Counted from the first letter of the stretch, positions 7,015-15,122 are shown. The stretch: 22,318 nucleotides of DNA from an uncultured Sutterella sp. (GCA_900542195.1 UQNA01000049.1:1-22318); one strand, 5' to 3'. The notes: generated by a model not told the origin, from the sequence alone. Translations and numbers: made by a program.

Positions 7015-8610
7015 ATGTCAAAGCTGATTTCCAAGAGAAGTTTTCTTAAAGGTTTCGCCGCTGCAGCCGCCGGTGCCGCTGCTGCTCCTTTAGTTCATGC
7101 AAAACCGGGTGACCCTCTTCCTCAGAAATGGGACCGCGAAGCTGACGTCGTTATTTTAGGTTACGGCGGTGCAGGTGCTTCTGCTGCCATCACAGCCAAA
7201 GACGCAGGCGCTGATGTCGTTATCTTCGAAAAGTGCCCGCAGGGCGGCGGCAACACAGCCGTTTCCTCCGGCGGCATGATGATCCCTAACAACAGAGAAC
7301 GTGCCATCGAATACTTGAGAAAGACATACGATTTTGCCAACAGCGAAAAAGATGACGAACTCTTGACAGCTTTCGTTGACGAAGCCATGAAGTCCAAAGA
7401 CTTCCTCCTTTCCTTGGCTCCGGATCAGAAGGTTTACATCTACGGTCACGCCGGTTTCCAGAGCATCCCTGAATCCGATGCTATCGACAAATGGCGTTTC
7501 CGCACTCCGAAAGGACAGAAGACACGCGGCGGCGATATGCTCTTCAATAACTACCGCTACGCTGTTGAAACCGTCAGAAAGATCCCTGTTGTTTACAACG
7601 CACGCGGTCTTGAATTGATCACCAGAAACGACGAAGTTCTCGGTGCTTGGATTGAAATCGACGGTAAGAAAGAAGCTGTTAAGGCTAAGAAGGCAGTTGT
7701 TCTTGCTACAGGCGGCTACGAATTCGATGACAAGATGCTCTCTAACCACACAATGGGTCAGAAGTTCCATCGTTTAGGCCACCCGGGCAACACCGGTGAC
7801 GGCGTCCGCATGGCTCAGGCAGCCGGTGCAGACCTCTGGCACATGAATGCTCTTTCCTGCCCATTGGGACTCGTTGTTCCGGGCTTGAAGACAGCTCTGC
7901 AGATCAACATGCTTGCTCCATCTCACATCTATGTTGACCAAGACGGCAAACGCTTCGTTAACGAAAAGATGGACAACCACACCTGCATTTACGGTGTTAA
8001 CCTTCTTGACGCTGTTAAGCATCGTTATCCGAGAATTCCTTGCTTCGTTATCTTCGATGAAGAAGCCCGCAAACGCGGCCCGATCATCGGCGGTGCAACT
8101 TCCGGCTACGCTTTGAACCGTGAAGACTACAAGTGGAGTAAGGACAACAGTGCTGAAATCGAAAAAGGCGTTATCGTCAGCGCTCCGACAATCGAAGAAT
8201 TGGCTAAGAAGATCAACGTTCCTGCTGAAAACCTTGTTGAAACCGTCAAGAGATGGAATGAACAGATTACAGCCGGTGCCGATAAAGACTTCGGACGTCC
8301 TCTTGAAAAGAAAGGCAAAGTCGCTTTCGAAGGCCGTGAAGCTCCGATCATTTCTCGTCCAATCGGTGAAGGCCCATACTACGCAGCTGAACTCTATCCA
8401 GCCATCCTGAACACCCAGGGCGGCCCGAAGAGAAACAAACTCGGTCAGGTTCTTGATCCGTTCGGCAACCCGATTCCACGTTTGTACAGCGCCGGTGAAT
8501 TAGGTTCTATGTGGGGCCACATCTACCAGGGTGCTACCAATAACTCCGAAGCATGCGTATTCGGAAGAATTGCAGGCCGCACAGCTGCCGGCGAAAAAAA
8601 CTGGCAATAA
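7015..8610 (+). CDS. Secreted FAD-dependent reductase, paralogue of the gene at 13446-15029
   Basis: This is a 531-residue periplasmic flavoprotein of the FAD_binding_2 (fumarate reductase/ketosteroid dehydrogenase-like) superfamily. The ATG at 7015, with AAGGA upstream, is chosen over an in-frame ATG at 6964. It places the Tat-like signal SKRSFLKGFAAAAAG at the N-terminus, whereas the upstream ATG would lie in the promoter. The signal has Lys-Arg rather than Arg-Arg. FAD motifs are GYGGAG at 49-54, Glu72 and GGGNTAVSSGG at 77-87. The C-terminal block has NTQGGP (466) and YQGATNN (504) in place of the HTMGG and GANRLGGN of fumarate reductases, so the substrate differs. There is no FMN or haem domain. 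The gene heads a run with the tetrahaem cytochrome and an FMN/FAD reductase, which would supply or share electrons. The substrate cannot be deduced. Confidence 0.85.
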   Translation: MSKLISKRSFLKGFAAAAAGAAAAPLVHAKPGDPLPQKWDREADVVILGYGGAGASAAITAKDAGADVVIFEKCPQGGGNTAVSSGGMMIPNNRERAIEYLRKTYDFANSEKDDELLTAFVDEAMKSKDFLLSLAPDQKVYIYGHAGFQSIPESDAIDKWRFRTPKGQKTRGGDMLFNNYRYAVETVRKIPVVYNARGLELITRNDEVLGAWIEIDGKKEAVKAKKAVVLATGGYEFDDKMLSNHTMGQKFHRLGHPGNTGDGVRMAQAAGADLWHMNALSCPLGLVVPGLKTALQINMLAPSHIYVDQDGKRFVNEKMDNHTCIYGVNLLDAVKHRYPRIPCFVIFDEEARKRGPIIGGATSGYALNREDYKWSKDNSAEIEKGVIVSAPTIEELAKKINVPAENLVETVKRWNEQITAGADKDFGRPLEKKGKVAFEGREAPIISRPIGEGPYYAAELYPAILNTQGGPKRNKLGQVLDPFGNPIPRLYSAGELGSMWGHIYQGATNNSEACVFGRIAGRTAAGEKNWQ

Positions 8611-8638
8611 GCTCCTCAATAAATTCCTCTAACTAACA

Positions 8639-8658
8639 AGTGCCGCGCAAGCGGCACT
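8639..8658 (+). promoter_or_regulatory. Intercistronic hairpin between reductase and cytochrome genes
   Basis: A perfect 7-bp stem GTGCCGC/GCGGCAC (8640-8646 and 8651-8657), extendable by one A-T pair, is closed by a GCAA tetraloop of the stable GNRA class. No T-run follows, so it is not a classical terminator. It sits 17 bp before the cytochrome ATG. It could protect the upstream message from 3' exonucleases, mark a processing site or cause partial attenuation. Confidence 0.6.
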
Positions 8659-8674
8659 CCTCCCGAGATTTATC

Positions 8675-9007
8675 ATGTTAAAGACCGTTGTTTCCATCTT
8701 AGTTTTAGCTTTATCGGCTACGACTTCTTTTGCAGCTGATAAGATGCTCGCCGATCGCCACATGGAAAGAGGCGGAAAGTGCGAAGCATGCCATACCACA
8801 ATGCCTCCGAAAGCGGTAGCCACTCAGCAGTGCTTGGTTTGCCACGGAAGCTATGAAAAAGTCGCAGCCCGTACCGACAAGAATGACATCAATCCGCACG
8901 ATTCACACATTGAAAATCCGGATTGCACAAGTTGTCACCGCGGTCACAAGAAACCAGTTCTTTTGTGCGACGAATGCCACGAATTCAGAGAACTTAAGGT
9001 TCCTTAA
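8675..9007 (+). CDS. Periplasmic tetrahaem cytochrome c (cytochrome c3-like / flavocytochrome c haem subunit)
   Basis: The 110-residue protein has a Sec signal peptide (about 1-20, cut after SFA) and four CxxCH haem c attachment sites: CEACH (36), CLVCH (53), CTSCH (84) and CDECH (98). Other histidines (for example His29, His75, His78 and His91) can serve as distal ligands. Size and haem number match the tetrahaem domain that is fused to the flavin domain in Shewanella flavocytochrome c3. Here it is a separate polypeptide placed between two flavoprotein genes. It is therefore likely to carry electrons from a membrane quinol dehydrogenase to the periplasmic reductases. No quinol dehydrogenase (CymA/NapC type) is in the window. 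Confidence 0.9.
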   Translation: MLKTVVSILVLALSATTSFAADKMLADRHMERGGKCEACHTTMPPKAVATQQCLVCHGSYEKVAARTDKNDINPHDSHIENPDCTSCHRGHKKPVLLCDECHEFRELKVP

Positions 9008-9079
9008 TTAGACACCGGAGAGGGCTGGAATATTGAACAACCCCTCATTACCACTTAATTTCAAATCAAAGGTTTTGTT

Positions 9080-10855
9080 ATGAAAAAAGTAACATTGGCC
9101 GTTTTAGCTGCCTTTGCAATTGCAGGTACATGCTCTGCAGCCGTCAAAGACGGTACATACACAAAGACTGTCACCGGTCACAATGCACCGATTACCGTGA
9201 CCGTTGATATCAAAGGCGGCAAAATTGCTTCCATCGCAACTAAAGATCTGGAAAGCCCGGGCGTCGGTAAAGTTGCCATCAAGAAACTTGAAGACAGCGT
9301 TATCAAGAACCAGTCTACAAACATTGATATCGTTTCCGGCGCTTCCGTAACAAGCTTCCAGCTTCTTGGCGCCATCAAGGACTGCTTGAAGCAAGCAGGT
9401 GCTGAAAAGGGCGATTTCAACAAGCGCATTACAGACGCTAACAAGGCTCCCGTCACAGAACGTGCTGACGTCGTTATCGTCGGAGGCGGCGGAGCAGGTT
9501 TGGCCAGTGCGGTTTCTGCTTTGGAACACGGTGCTAAGGTTATCATCATCGAAAAACTCGGCTTCTTGGGCGGTTCCACTAATGTCTGCGGCGGTGCATT
9601 GAACGCCTCCGGCACAAAGTATCAGAAAGCTTTGGGCATCGAAGACAATCCTCAGAAGCATTTCGAACAAACTATGAAGGGCGGTCACAACGTCAGCGAC
9701 CCGAAACTGGTTAAAGTTCTTGCTGACAATGCTCCTTCCGCTCTCTTGTGGCTTGAAGGCATGGGATTGAAGTTCAATCCTAAAGTCGGCGCAGCTACCG
9801 GTGCGCTTTATCAAAGAAGCCACTATCCAAATCCTGCCGGCGGCAACACTTATGTTGTTACCCTCGAAAAACAATTGGCTAAGTACGGTCCTGATAGAGT
9901 CAAAGTATTCTTGGAAACTCCGGCTACCGAACTCATCATGAAAGACGGCAGAGTTGTCGGTGTTAAGGCCAAACACAAAGGTCAAGACGTTACAGCTATG
10001 GCTGATAAGGGCGTTATCGTTACAACAGGCGGTTTCGGTTCCAACGTTGAATTCCGTCAGAAAGTCAACACAGGTGTTTGGAAAGAAGCTGACCTCGGTA
10101 AAGAAATCGGCTGCTCCAACATTGGTGTTGCTGCTCAGGGTCAAGGCCTTCAGTTAGCAGAAAAAGCCGGTGCTGAATTGATTGGTTTGTCGGATATTCA
10201 GGTGCACCCGAACGGATCTCCGGGAACCGGCTTGATGCTTGATATCAAGACCTCCGGCAGAAACCGTCTCTTCATTAACACCAACGGCGATCGCTTCGTT
10301 AACGAAGGTGCAGCCCGAGACGTATTGTCTAAAGCAGTATTTGCACAGCCTGGTTCTACATACTGGTTGGTGCAGAACAAGCTCAGATATCCTGACGAAA
10401 ATGCTATCGACTTGTTAAGCGGACGCACCATGAGAGATATGCTTGCTCAGGGCCGAGTCAAGAAAGCAGCAAATCTTGATGAATTAGCCAAGATCATCAA
10501 CGTTGATCCTGCAAGATTGAAAGCTGCGATCGAGTCTTACAACCAAGTCGCCCGCCACGAAGTTAAACAAGATAAATTCGGCTTCAAAGCAACTCATACT
10601 GATGACAGACCAATGGTTGAAGGACCATGGTACGTCGCCAGAAAAGTTCCGACCATCCACCACACCATGGGCGGTATCCACATTGACACAGGAGCTCACG
10701 CTGTCAATGCTAAGGGTGAAGTCATTCCGGGACTCTATGCTGCCGGTGAAGTCACGGGCGGTATTCACGGTGCAAACCGTTTAGGCGGTAATGCTGTAGC
10801 TGATTTGATGGTATTCGGAAGAATTGCCGGAGCAAACGCAGCTCAAGCAAAGTAG
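9080..10855 (+). CDS. FMN- and FAD-containing periplasmic reductase (flavocytochrome c / urocanate reductase-like)
   Basis: The 591-residue protein has a Sec signal (1-20), an FMN_bind domain (about 22-107) and an FAD_binding_2 domain (about 128-590). The FMN domain carries SGASVTS at 86-92; Thr91 is the expected site of covalent FMN attachment by ApbE, which is not in the window. The FAD motif is GGGGAG (135-140) with Glu158. The catalytic set of the fumarate reductase family is largely present: His376 in IQVHP, His528 in HHTMGG and Arg567 in GANRLGGN. The proton-donor arginine of flavocytochrome c aligns with Ser393, with Arg394 and Arg396 next to it. This resembles reductases of activated alkenes such as urocanate, methacrylate or fumarate, but the exact substrate is open. 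The ATG has AAAGG upstream. It follows the cytochrome by 72 bp and precedes a strong terminator. Confidence 0.88.
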   Translation: MKKVTLAVLAAFAIAGTCSAAVKDGTYTKTVTGHNAPITVTVDIKGGKIASIATKDLESPGVGKVAIKKLEDSVIKNQSTNIDIVSGASVTSFQLLGAIKDCLKQAGAEKGDFNKRITDANKAPVTERADVVIVGGGGAGLASAVSALEHGAKVIIIEKLGFLGGSTNVCGGALNASGTKYQKALGIEDNPQKHFEQTMKGGHNVSDPKLVKVLADNAPSALLWLEGMGLKFNPKVGAATGALYQRSHYPNPAGGNTYVVTLEKQLAKYGPDRVKVFLETPATELIMKDGRVVGVKAKHKGQDVTAMADKGVIVTTGGFGSNVEFRQKVNTGVWKEADLGKEIGCSNIGVAAQGQGLQLAEKAGAELIGLSDIQVHPNGSPGTGLMLDIKTSGRNRLFINTNGDRFVNEGAARDVLSKAVFAQPGSTYWLVQNKLRYPDENAIDLLSGRTMRDMLAQGRVKKAANLDELAKIINVDPARLKAAIESYNQVARHEVKQDKFGFKATHTDDRPMVEGPWYVARKVPTIHHTMGGIHIDTGAHAVNAKGEVIPGLYAAGEVTGGIHGANRLGGNAVADLMVFGRIAGANAAQAK

Positions 10856-10893
10856 TAAGTTTGGGTTTTTATTTTAGTTCTCCTTGATTTTCA

Positions 10894-10925
10894 GGCTCTG
10901 GTCATTCGATCAGAGCCCTTTTTTT
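10894..10925 (+). terminator. Strong rho-independent terminator after the FMN/FAD reductase
   Basis: A 10-bp stem (GGCTCTGGTC with GATCAGAGCC, one G-U pair) has the loop ATTC and is followed by C and seven T. It lies 38 bp after the reductase stop and about 24 bp before the next ATG. The sensor gene downstream therefore depends on read-through or on a promoter overlapping the terminator; I see none of good quality. Confidence 0.9.
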
Positions 10926-10948
10926 AGGCGTTCGCATGAGAGGAAGAA

Positions 10949-12742
10949 ATGAAGAAAATCATTAATGGATTTTTGACGGTTTTCTTGATTTTTGCCTGTC
11001 AAATCGTGCTGGCCGAGCCTTTCAAGATTTACGGAGCTGACTTTACCGGCGATGAAAAAGGTTCCGAGTTTTACGAGAAGACCATCGCCGCAATTCAGAA
11101 GGCAGTCTACCCGAGAGAGGTCTCGACTTATTCGACGGACTGGAGAGGGTTGGATCATGCGATTTCGCATAAAGAGGCTGATCTCGTGATTGCCGGAGCG
11201 GCTGCCTACCGCAGAAATATTCATTCAGGGCTTAGAGATTTGCTGACTTCCACTGCACCGCTAAGCCCGGATCCTGATCATGTGATGGGTTCCGTGATTT
11301 ACGTCCTGGCGCAAGATGACCGAATATTTTCTTTGAAAGATTTAAAAGGAAAGATTCTCGGTACGAATAAGCAGGGAGCTTACCGAGGCGAGCTGACGGT
11401 TCTCAAAGAGCTTTATGACCAGGGATACGACCCATATCATTTTTTCAGCAAGACCTTATATCTCGGAGATGATGTCAAGGCTCGTTTAAAAGCGCTCGAA
11501 GAAGGCCGAGTGGATGCTATCGTGCTCTATGCTTGCTTTGCAGAAAATAAAAGAGCAAAAGGCGAGCCTGATCCGACAGAACACTTGCGTGTAATCAACG
11601 AAAAGAGAAATCCATACAGTGCGTGCGTGACAAGTACACCTTTGTATCCGGGCTTTAGCATTCTGATTCCGCCGCATTTGGACGTGACAACGGTCAACAA
11701 GATCTACACGGAACTTGAAAAGGCGAATAAAACGATGCCTAAAGGCTACGAGTGGAAAATAGCCAGTGACTTCACGTTGATTGATAATCTATACAGAGAT
11801 TTGAAGATTGGTCCTTTTGCCCATTTGAATTCTCAGACGATTCAAGAATTTTTTGAGAAATACAAAAACTATTTCTTCATTGGTCTGTTGGCGGTACTTT
11901 TCTATACTTACCACAGCATCCGAATCACTTTCTTGGTTCGCAGACGTACACAGCAGCTGCAGAATTCTTTTGACCGGGAAAGGCAGCTCAAAGACAGAAT
12001 ACAAACGATTGACGGAAAATATCAGGCGTTCAAGAGCAAACAGGAAGTCTCTCAGCTTTGTTCCGCGGTAGCTCACGATATGTCCCAGCCCCTGTCGTCG
12101 ATTTTGCTTTTTGCAGATACGCTAAAACAGATGCTTTATAAAAAAGAAAAAGATTTATCAGCCGACTTCTCTAAAGAACTCGGGGCCCTTTCTAAGATAG
12201 GGATGCGGGCGGAGAAGCTGAATAGTATCGTTCAGCTCGTCAGAGAGTTTGCTAAAGGAGAAACGGTTCTGGAGCACAAGAGCCTTAACAAAGTTATCGG
12301 CAGCACAATAGCCGACTTCTTTGCTTTGTATTCCGTAGACCAAACAATTTTGACTTATCAATTGCTGAAAAAAGATTTGGAAGTCTATTGCTCCTCGGAC
12401 CAGCTGGAGTTGGCAGTAATGAATCTGCTGAAAAACAGTCTCAGAGCAGCCCAATCAGGATTAACGACGCATATCTTTTTAACTTTGGAAGAGAAAGACA
12501 ATCGGGCGGTACTGAAGATTTGGGACACGGGTCCGAAAATATCAGAGGAAACTTTAGAAGCCATTCGAGAAAAAACAAGAGGCCGGACCACGATTCAAAA
12601 AGGCGGCTTGGGCTTAGGACTAGGCATTGTGAAGTCGATTGTTTCGCTTCATTCAGGAACCATATCTTTTGAAATCAGTCCGTTGGGAGGTCTGGTAGTG
12701 GTAGTTGAGTTGCCGTTAAGTAAGGTGAATGGAGATGAGTAA
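10949..12742 (+). CDS. TtrS-like membrane sensor histidine kinase (second copy)
   Basis: The 597-residue protein has a signal segment (1-22), a PhnD-like periplasmic binding domain (about 25-290), a membrane helix at about 307-326, a coiled coil and a kinase core. His376 in VAHDMSQPLSSI is the phosphorylation site, Asn496 is in the N box NLLKNSLRA, and the G boxes are DTGP (526) and GGLGLGLGI (552). The organisation matches the sensor at 3553-5364, but the binding domains are clearly diverged, so the ligands should differ. A good AGAGGAAG site precedes the ATG. The 3' end overlaps the response-regulator gene by 14 bp. It lies directly after the FMN/FAD reductase gene, whose expression it probably controls. 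The partner regulator is truncated, so the output of this pair may be impaired. Confidence 0.87.
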   Translation: MKKIINGFLTVFLIFACQIVLAEPFKIYGADFTGDEKGSEFYEKTIAAIQKAVYPREVSTYSTDWRGLDHAISHKEADLVIAGAAAYRRNIHSGLRDLLTSTAPLSPDPDHVMGSVIYVLAQDDRIFSLKDLKGKILGTNKQGAYRGELTVLKELYDQGYDPYHFFSKTLYLGDDVKARLKALEEGRVDAIVLYACFAENKRAKGEPDPTEHLRVINEKRNPYSACVTSTPLYPGFSILIPPHLDVTTVNKIYTELEKANKTMPKGYEWKIASDFTLIDNLYRDLKIGPFAHLNSQTIQEFFEKYKNYFFIGLLAVLFYTYHSIRITFLVRRRTQQLQNSFDRERQLKDRIQTIDGKYQAFKSKQEVSQLCSAVAHDMSQPLSSILLFADTLKQMLYKKEKDLSADFSKELGALSKIGMRAEKLNSIVQLVREFAKGETVLEHKSLNKVIGSTIADFFALYSVDQTILTYQLLKKDLEVYCSSDQLELAVMNLLKNSLRAAQSGLTTHIFLTLEEKDNRAVLKIWDTGPKISEETLEAIREKTRGRTTIQKGGLGLGLGIVKSIVSLHSGTISFEISPLGGLVVVVELPLSKVNGDE

Positions 12743-13283
12743 TTCTTTTGCAAAAGAAGACTGTCTAATTCGTATTCTTGATGATGACCAAGAACTTTTA
12801 GAAGCTTTGGAATTTGCCTTAACAAATAAAGGCTGGGCGTGTGAATGCTATTCGGATGCGGAGACGTTTTTTAAAGAGCTGAATCCTCAGCAGCCGGGAT
12901 GTTTGCTGCTGGATATTCAGATGCCGCAAATGGACGGGTTGGAAGTGCAAAGGAAACTGGAAAAGCTCGGTAATGGCCTGACGATTATTTTCATGAGCAA
13001 TTACGGAACCCTGGACACTGCAGTGAAGGCATTCCGCGGCGGGGCTTTTGATTTTTTCAAGAAGCCTATTGTTCCCGATGAACTGTTTGCAGCGATAGAG
13101 CGAGGCGTCTGTAAGGACCGAGCCAGATTAGAAGCAAAATTTGAGAGATCTCCGGCTGGAAAATTGGAAAAACTCACGGATAGAGAAAGACAAGTAGCCG
13201 GCGATTTGGCTCAAGGATTGCCGTCGTCGCTGATTTCGGAGCATTTGGGAATTAGTGAAAGAACGCTGGAAAGGCACCGTTAG
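12729..13283 (+). CDS. TtrR-like response regulator, truncated by an in-frame amber codon
   Basis: The product is 184 residues: a receiver domain (Asp18-Asp20 pocket, phosphate acceptor Asp62 in LLLDIQMPQMDG, Ser90, Lys112) and an incomplete LuxR-type helix-turn-helix starting at LTDRERQVA. The frame ends at TAG (13281-13283) right after SERTLERHR. Reading on in the same frame gives NILKKFDVLTLQEF and further residues to a TAA at 13359-13361, which is the normal end of the domain. One base change (for example CAG to TAG) explains it. The lost part is the last helix, which usually serves dimerisation, so DNA binding may be weakened. The start may be the ATG at 12729 or 12735; the latter has better spacing to AAGG. 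It is coupled to the sensor gene by overlap. Confidence 0.82.
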   Translation: MEMSNSFAKEDCLIRILDDDQELLEALEFALTNKGWACECYSDAETFFKELNPQQPGCLLLDIQMPQMDGLEVQRKLEKLGNGLTIIFMSNYGTLDTAVKAFRGGAFDFFKKPIVPDELFAAIERGVCKDRARLEAKFERSPAGKLEKLTDRERQVAGDLAQGLPSSLISEHLGISERTLERHR

Positions 13284-13361
13284 AATATCTTAAAAAAATT
13301 TGATGTCCTCACTCTTCAGGAGTTCAGAGAAGAGTACGGCAGAATCAAAAAACAATCTTAA
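13281..13361 (+). pseudogene. Untranslated in-frame tail of the truncated response regulator
   Basis: After the amber codon the same frame stays open for 25 more sense codons to TAA at 13359-13361. It encodes a sequence matching the last helix of LuxR-type domains: NILKKFDV lines up with AAYRKLGV of the intact regulator at 2943-3572. Translation of this tail would need amber suppression. Confidence 0.65.
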
Positions 13362-13378
13362 TCAGGCACAAATGAATA

Positions 13379-13411
13379 CGCGGATACGAGAACTGACTTC
13401 TCGTATCCGCG
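13379..13411. terminator. Perfect 14-bp hairpin between convergent genes
   Basis: CGCGGATACGAGAA (13379-13392) pairs perfectly with 13398-13411 around the loop CTGAC. There is no T-run on either strand. It lies between the end of the regulator frame and the end of the reductase gene on the other strand, so it probably forms a 3' end or barrier for both transcripts. Confidence 0.65.
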
Positions 13412-13419
13412 ACACCAGG

Positions 13420-13439
13420 AAAAACTAGATTTCTCTAGT
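13420..13439 (-). terminator. Rho-independent terminator of the third reductase gene
   Basis: On the minus strand ACTAGA-GAAA-TCTAGT forms a 6-bp stem with a GAAA tetraloop, followed by TTTT. It starts 6 bp after the reductase stop codon. The stem is AT-rich, so it may act together with the 14-bp hairpin just beyond it. Confidence 0.55.
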
Positions 13440-13445
13440 CAATCA

Positions 13446-15029
13446 TTACTTCAACGGAGTTTCCTGGGCGACGTTCGCACCAGCGATGCGGCCGAATACC
13501 ATAGATTCTGCGTTGTTGCAGGCACCTTGGTAGATCGGACCCCACATAGAACCAAGTTCACCGGCTACGTAAAGACGCGGAATCGGATTGCCGAAAGCAT
13601 CCAAAACCTGGCCCTTAACGTTTTTTCTCGGACCGCCCTGGGTATTGACCAATGTTGGATAGAGTTCAACAGCGTAGAAAGGACCGTTTTCGATTGGAGC
13701 AGAAATTTCAGGACCATCGAAGGTGTAAGAGCCTTTTCCCTTGGCGCGGATTGGACGACCGAATTCGGTGTCTTTGCCGGCTTTGACGTCTGTATTCCAT
13801 TTTTCGACAGTCTTCTCTAACTGACCTTCAGGAAGGTTGAGCGTCTTGCCCAATTCTGCGATGGAGTTGGCTTTCTTAAGAAGACCCATTTCAACTTCTT
13901 TGCTGAGATCTTTGGACCAACGATGCCCTTCTCTGTTAATAGCGTAGCCGGAACCTAAGCTGGAGCCCATTGGTCCTTTGTCAGCTGTGGCCTGGTCGAA
14001 AATGAGGTAGCAAGGAATTCTCGGATAGCAATGACGGACTGCATCCAAGTGAGAGGCAACGTACATCTGGCAGTGGCCGTCAACTTTTTCACTGCTGAAG
14101 CGTTTGCCGTCTTGGTCAACCCAGATATAACCGGCGCCTTTCGGAGAAATAGAAACGCTTGTCTTATAGCCAGGATAACGAACGCCGAGGAATGCAGAAT
14201 AAGCGTTCATATGCCAGAGTTTTGCTCCCATGGACTGTGCCAAACGGAGGCCATCACCGGTGTTGCCCGGATTACCGATAGCGCCGATTCCATAACCCAT
14301 TGTGTAGTTCTGGAGAGATTCCGGATCGAACTCGTATCCGCCGGTTGCAAGAACAACACCTTTCTTAGCCTTGATATTTTGTTTTTGGCCGTTCTTCTGA
14401 ACTTCAACGCCAACTACTTCGTCACCGTCTCTGATGATGGCCACGACAGGAGTGGAGAGCATGGTGCGGATGCCGCGTTTTTCCACAGCGCCTTTTAAGA
14501 GATCGAAGAGGCAGTCACCGCTTCCTTTTTTAGGACCGCCTTTTTGACCGCGAATACGATATCTCTTGATGGTGTCGGCACCCTCGAGGTTTTTGAAGCC
14601 GGCGTAACCGTAAACGAACATGCCGACATTATCACCAAGTCCGGTGAGCCAATCGCGGAGTTCGCCGGTTCCCTTGCAGAATGCATCGAGAAGCTGTTCA
14701 TCCATTTCAGCGTGGCAGTACTGATAGCTTCCGGCCAGATACTTACGAGCCTGATTGATGTCATCAGGAATCATGAAGCCGCCTGCAGAAACGGCTGTGT
14801 TGCCGCCGGGAGAGTCCATTTTTTCGATGATAAGTACATTGCTGCCGGCATCATGAGCTGTAATAGCAGCGGATGCGCCGGCTCCGCCGAACCCGATTAC
14901 GACTACGTCTGCTTCATCATCCCATTTTGTATCCGGAGTCAAAGCTTTGGCAGAAGCAGAGGCTACGGAACCGATTGCGAAAGCAGAAGCAACAGATCCT
15001 TTGAGGAATTGTCTTTTGGTGATATTCAT
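13446..15029 (-). CDS. Secreted FAD-dependent reductase, paralogue of the gene at 7015-8610
   Basis: This 527-residue periplasmic flavoprotein has a Tat-like signal TKRQFLKGSVASAFA (Lys-Arg form) ending in ASASA. FAD motifs are GFGGAG at 46-51, Glu69 and GGNTAVSAGG. The C-terminal block has NTQGGP (462) and YQGACNN (500), the same signature as the protein encoded at 7015, and long stretches of the two proteins correspond without gaps. The histidine and arginine of fumarate reductases are absent at those positions. There is no FMN or haem domain, so it needs an external donor such as the tetrahaem cytochrome. The ATG has TTTGGAG eight bases upstream. It is a single-gene unit with its own promoter and terminator, and its upstream region contains the same dyad as that of its paralogue. 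The substrate is unknown. Confidence 0.85.
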   Translation of the reverse strand: MNITKRQFLKGSVASAFAIGSVASASAKALTPDTKWDDEADVVVIGFGGAGASAAITAHDAGSNVLIIEKMDSPGGNTAVSAGGFMIPDDINQARKYLAGSYQYCHAEMDEQLLDAFCKGTGELRDWLTGLGDNVGMFVYGYAGFKNLEGADTIKRYRIRGQKGGPKKGSGDCLFDLLKGAVEKRGIRTMLSTPVVAIIRDGDEVVGVEVQKNGQKQNIKAKKGVVLATGGYEFDPESLQNYTMGYGIGAIGNPGNTGDGLRLAQSMGAKLWHMNAYSAFLGVRYPGYKTSVSISPKGAGYIWVDQDGKRFSSEKVDGHCQMYVASHLDAVRHCYPRIPCYLIFDQATADKGPMGSSLGSGYAINREGHRWSKDLSKEVEMGLLKKANSIAELGKTLNLPEGQLEKTVEKWNTDVKAGKDTEFGRPIRAKGKGSYTFDGPEISAPIENGPFYAVELYPTLVNTQGGPRKNVKGQVLDAFGNPIPRLYVAGELGSMWGPIYQGACNNAESMVFGRIAGANVAQETPLK

Positions 15030-15059
15030 GTGAAATACTCCAAAGATTGAGAAGTTGTT

Positions 15060-15087
15060 TTTATAAAAAGATTTGATTGAGAGACAA
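15060..15087 (-). promoter_or_regulatory. Predicted promoter of the third reductase gene
   Basis: On the minus strand TTGTCT (15082-15087) is followed after 16 bp by TATAAA (15060-15065, 5 of 6). Transcription would begin near 15053, about 24 nt before the ATG, leaving room for the GGAG site. The dyad at 15123-15136 would then be centred near -76, an activator-like position. Confidence 0.5.
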
Positions 15088-15122
15088 AAAAATCTATCTC
15101 TGGAGAAGAGTCTAGGAATAAA

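Noticed and set aside
7156..7770. A 204-codon open frame on the minus strand within the reductase gene (and the 346-codon one at 9104-10144)
   Set aside because: They lie fully inside well-supported flavoprotein genes on the other strand, have no recognisable domain and follow the third-position bias of the real genes, so they are shadows.
9014..9046. A terminator between the cytochrome and the FMN/FAD reductase genes
   Set aside because: The GAG-GGG/CCC-CTC pairing has mismatches and a bulge and lacks a T-run; it is too weak to call.
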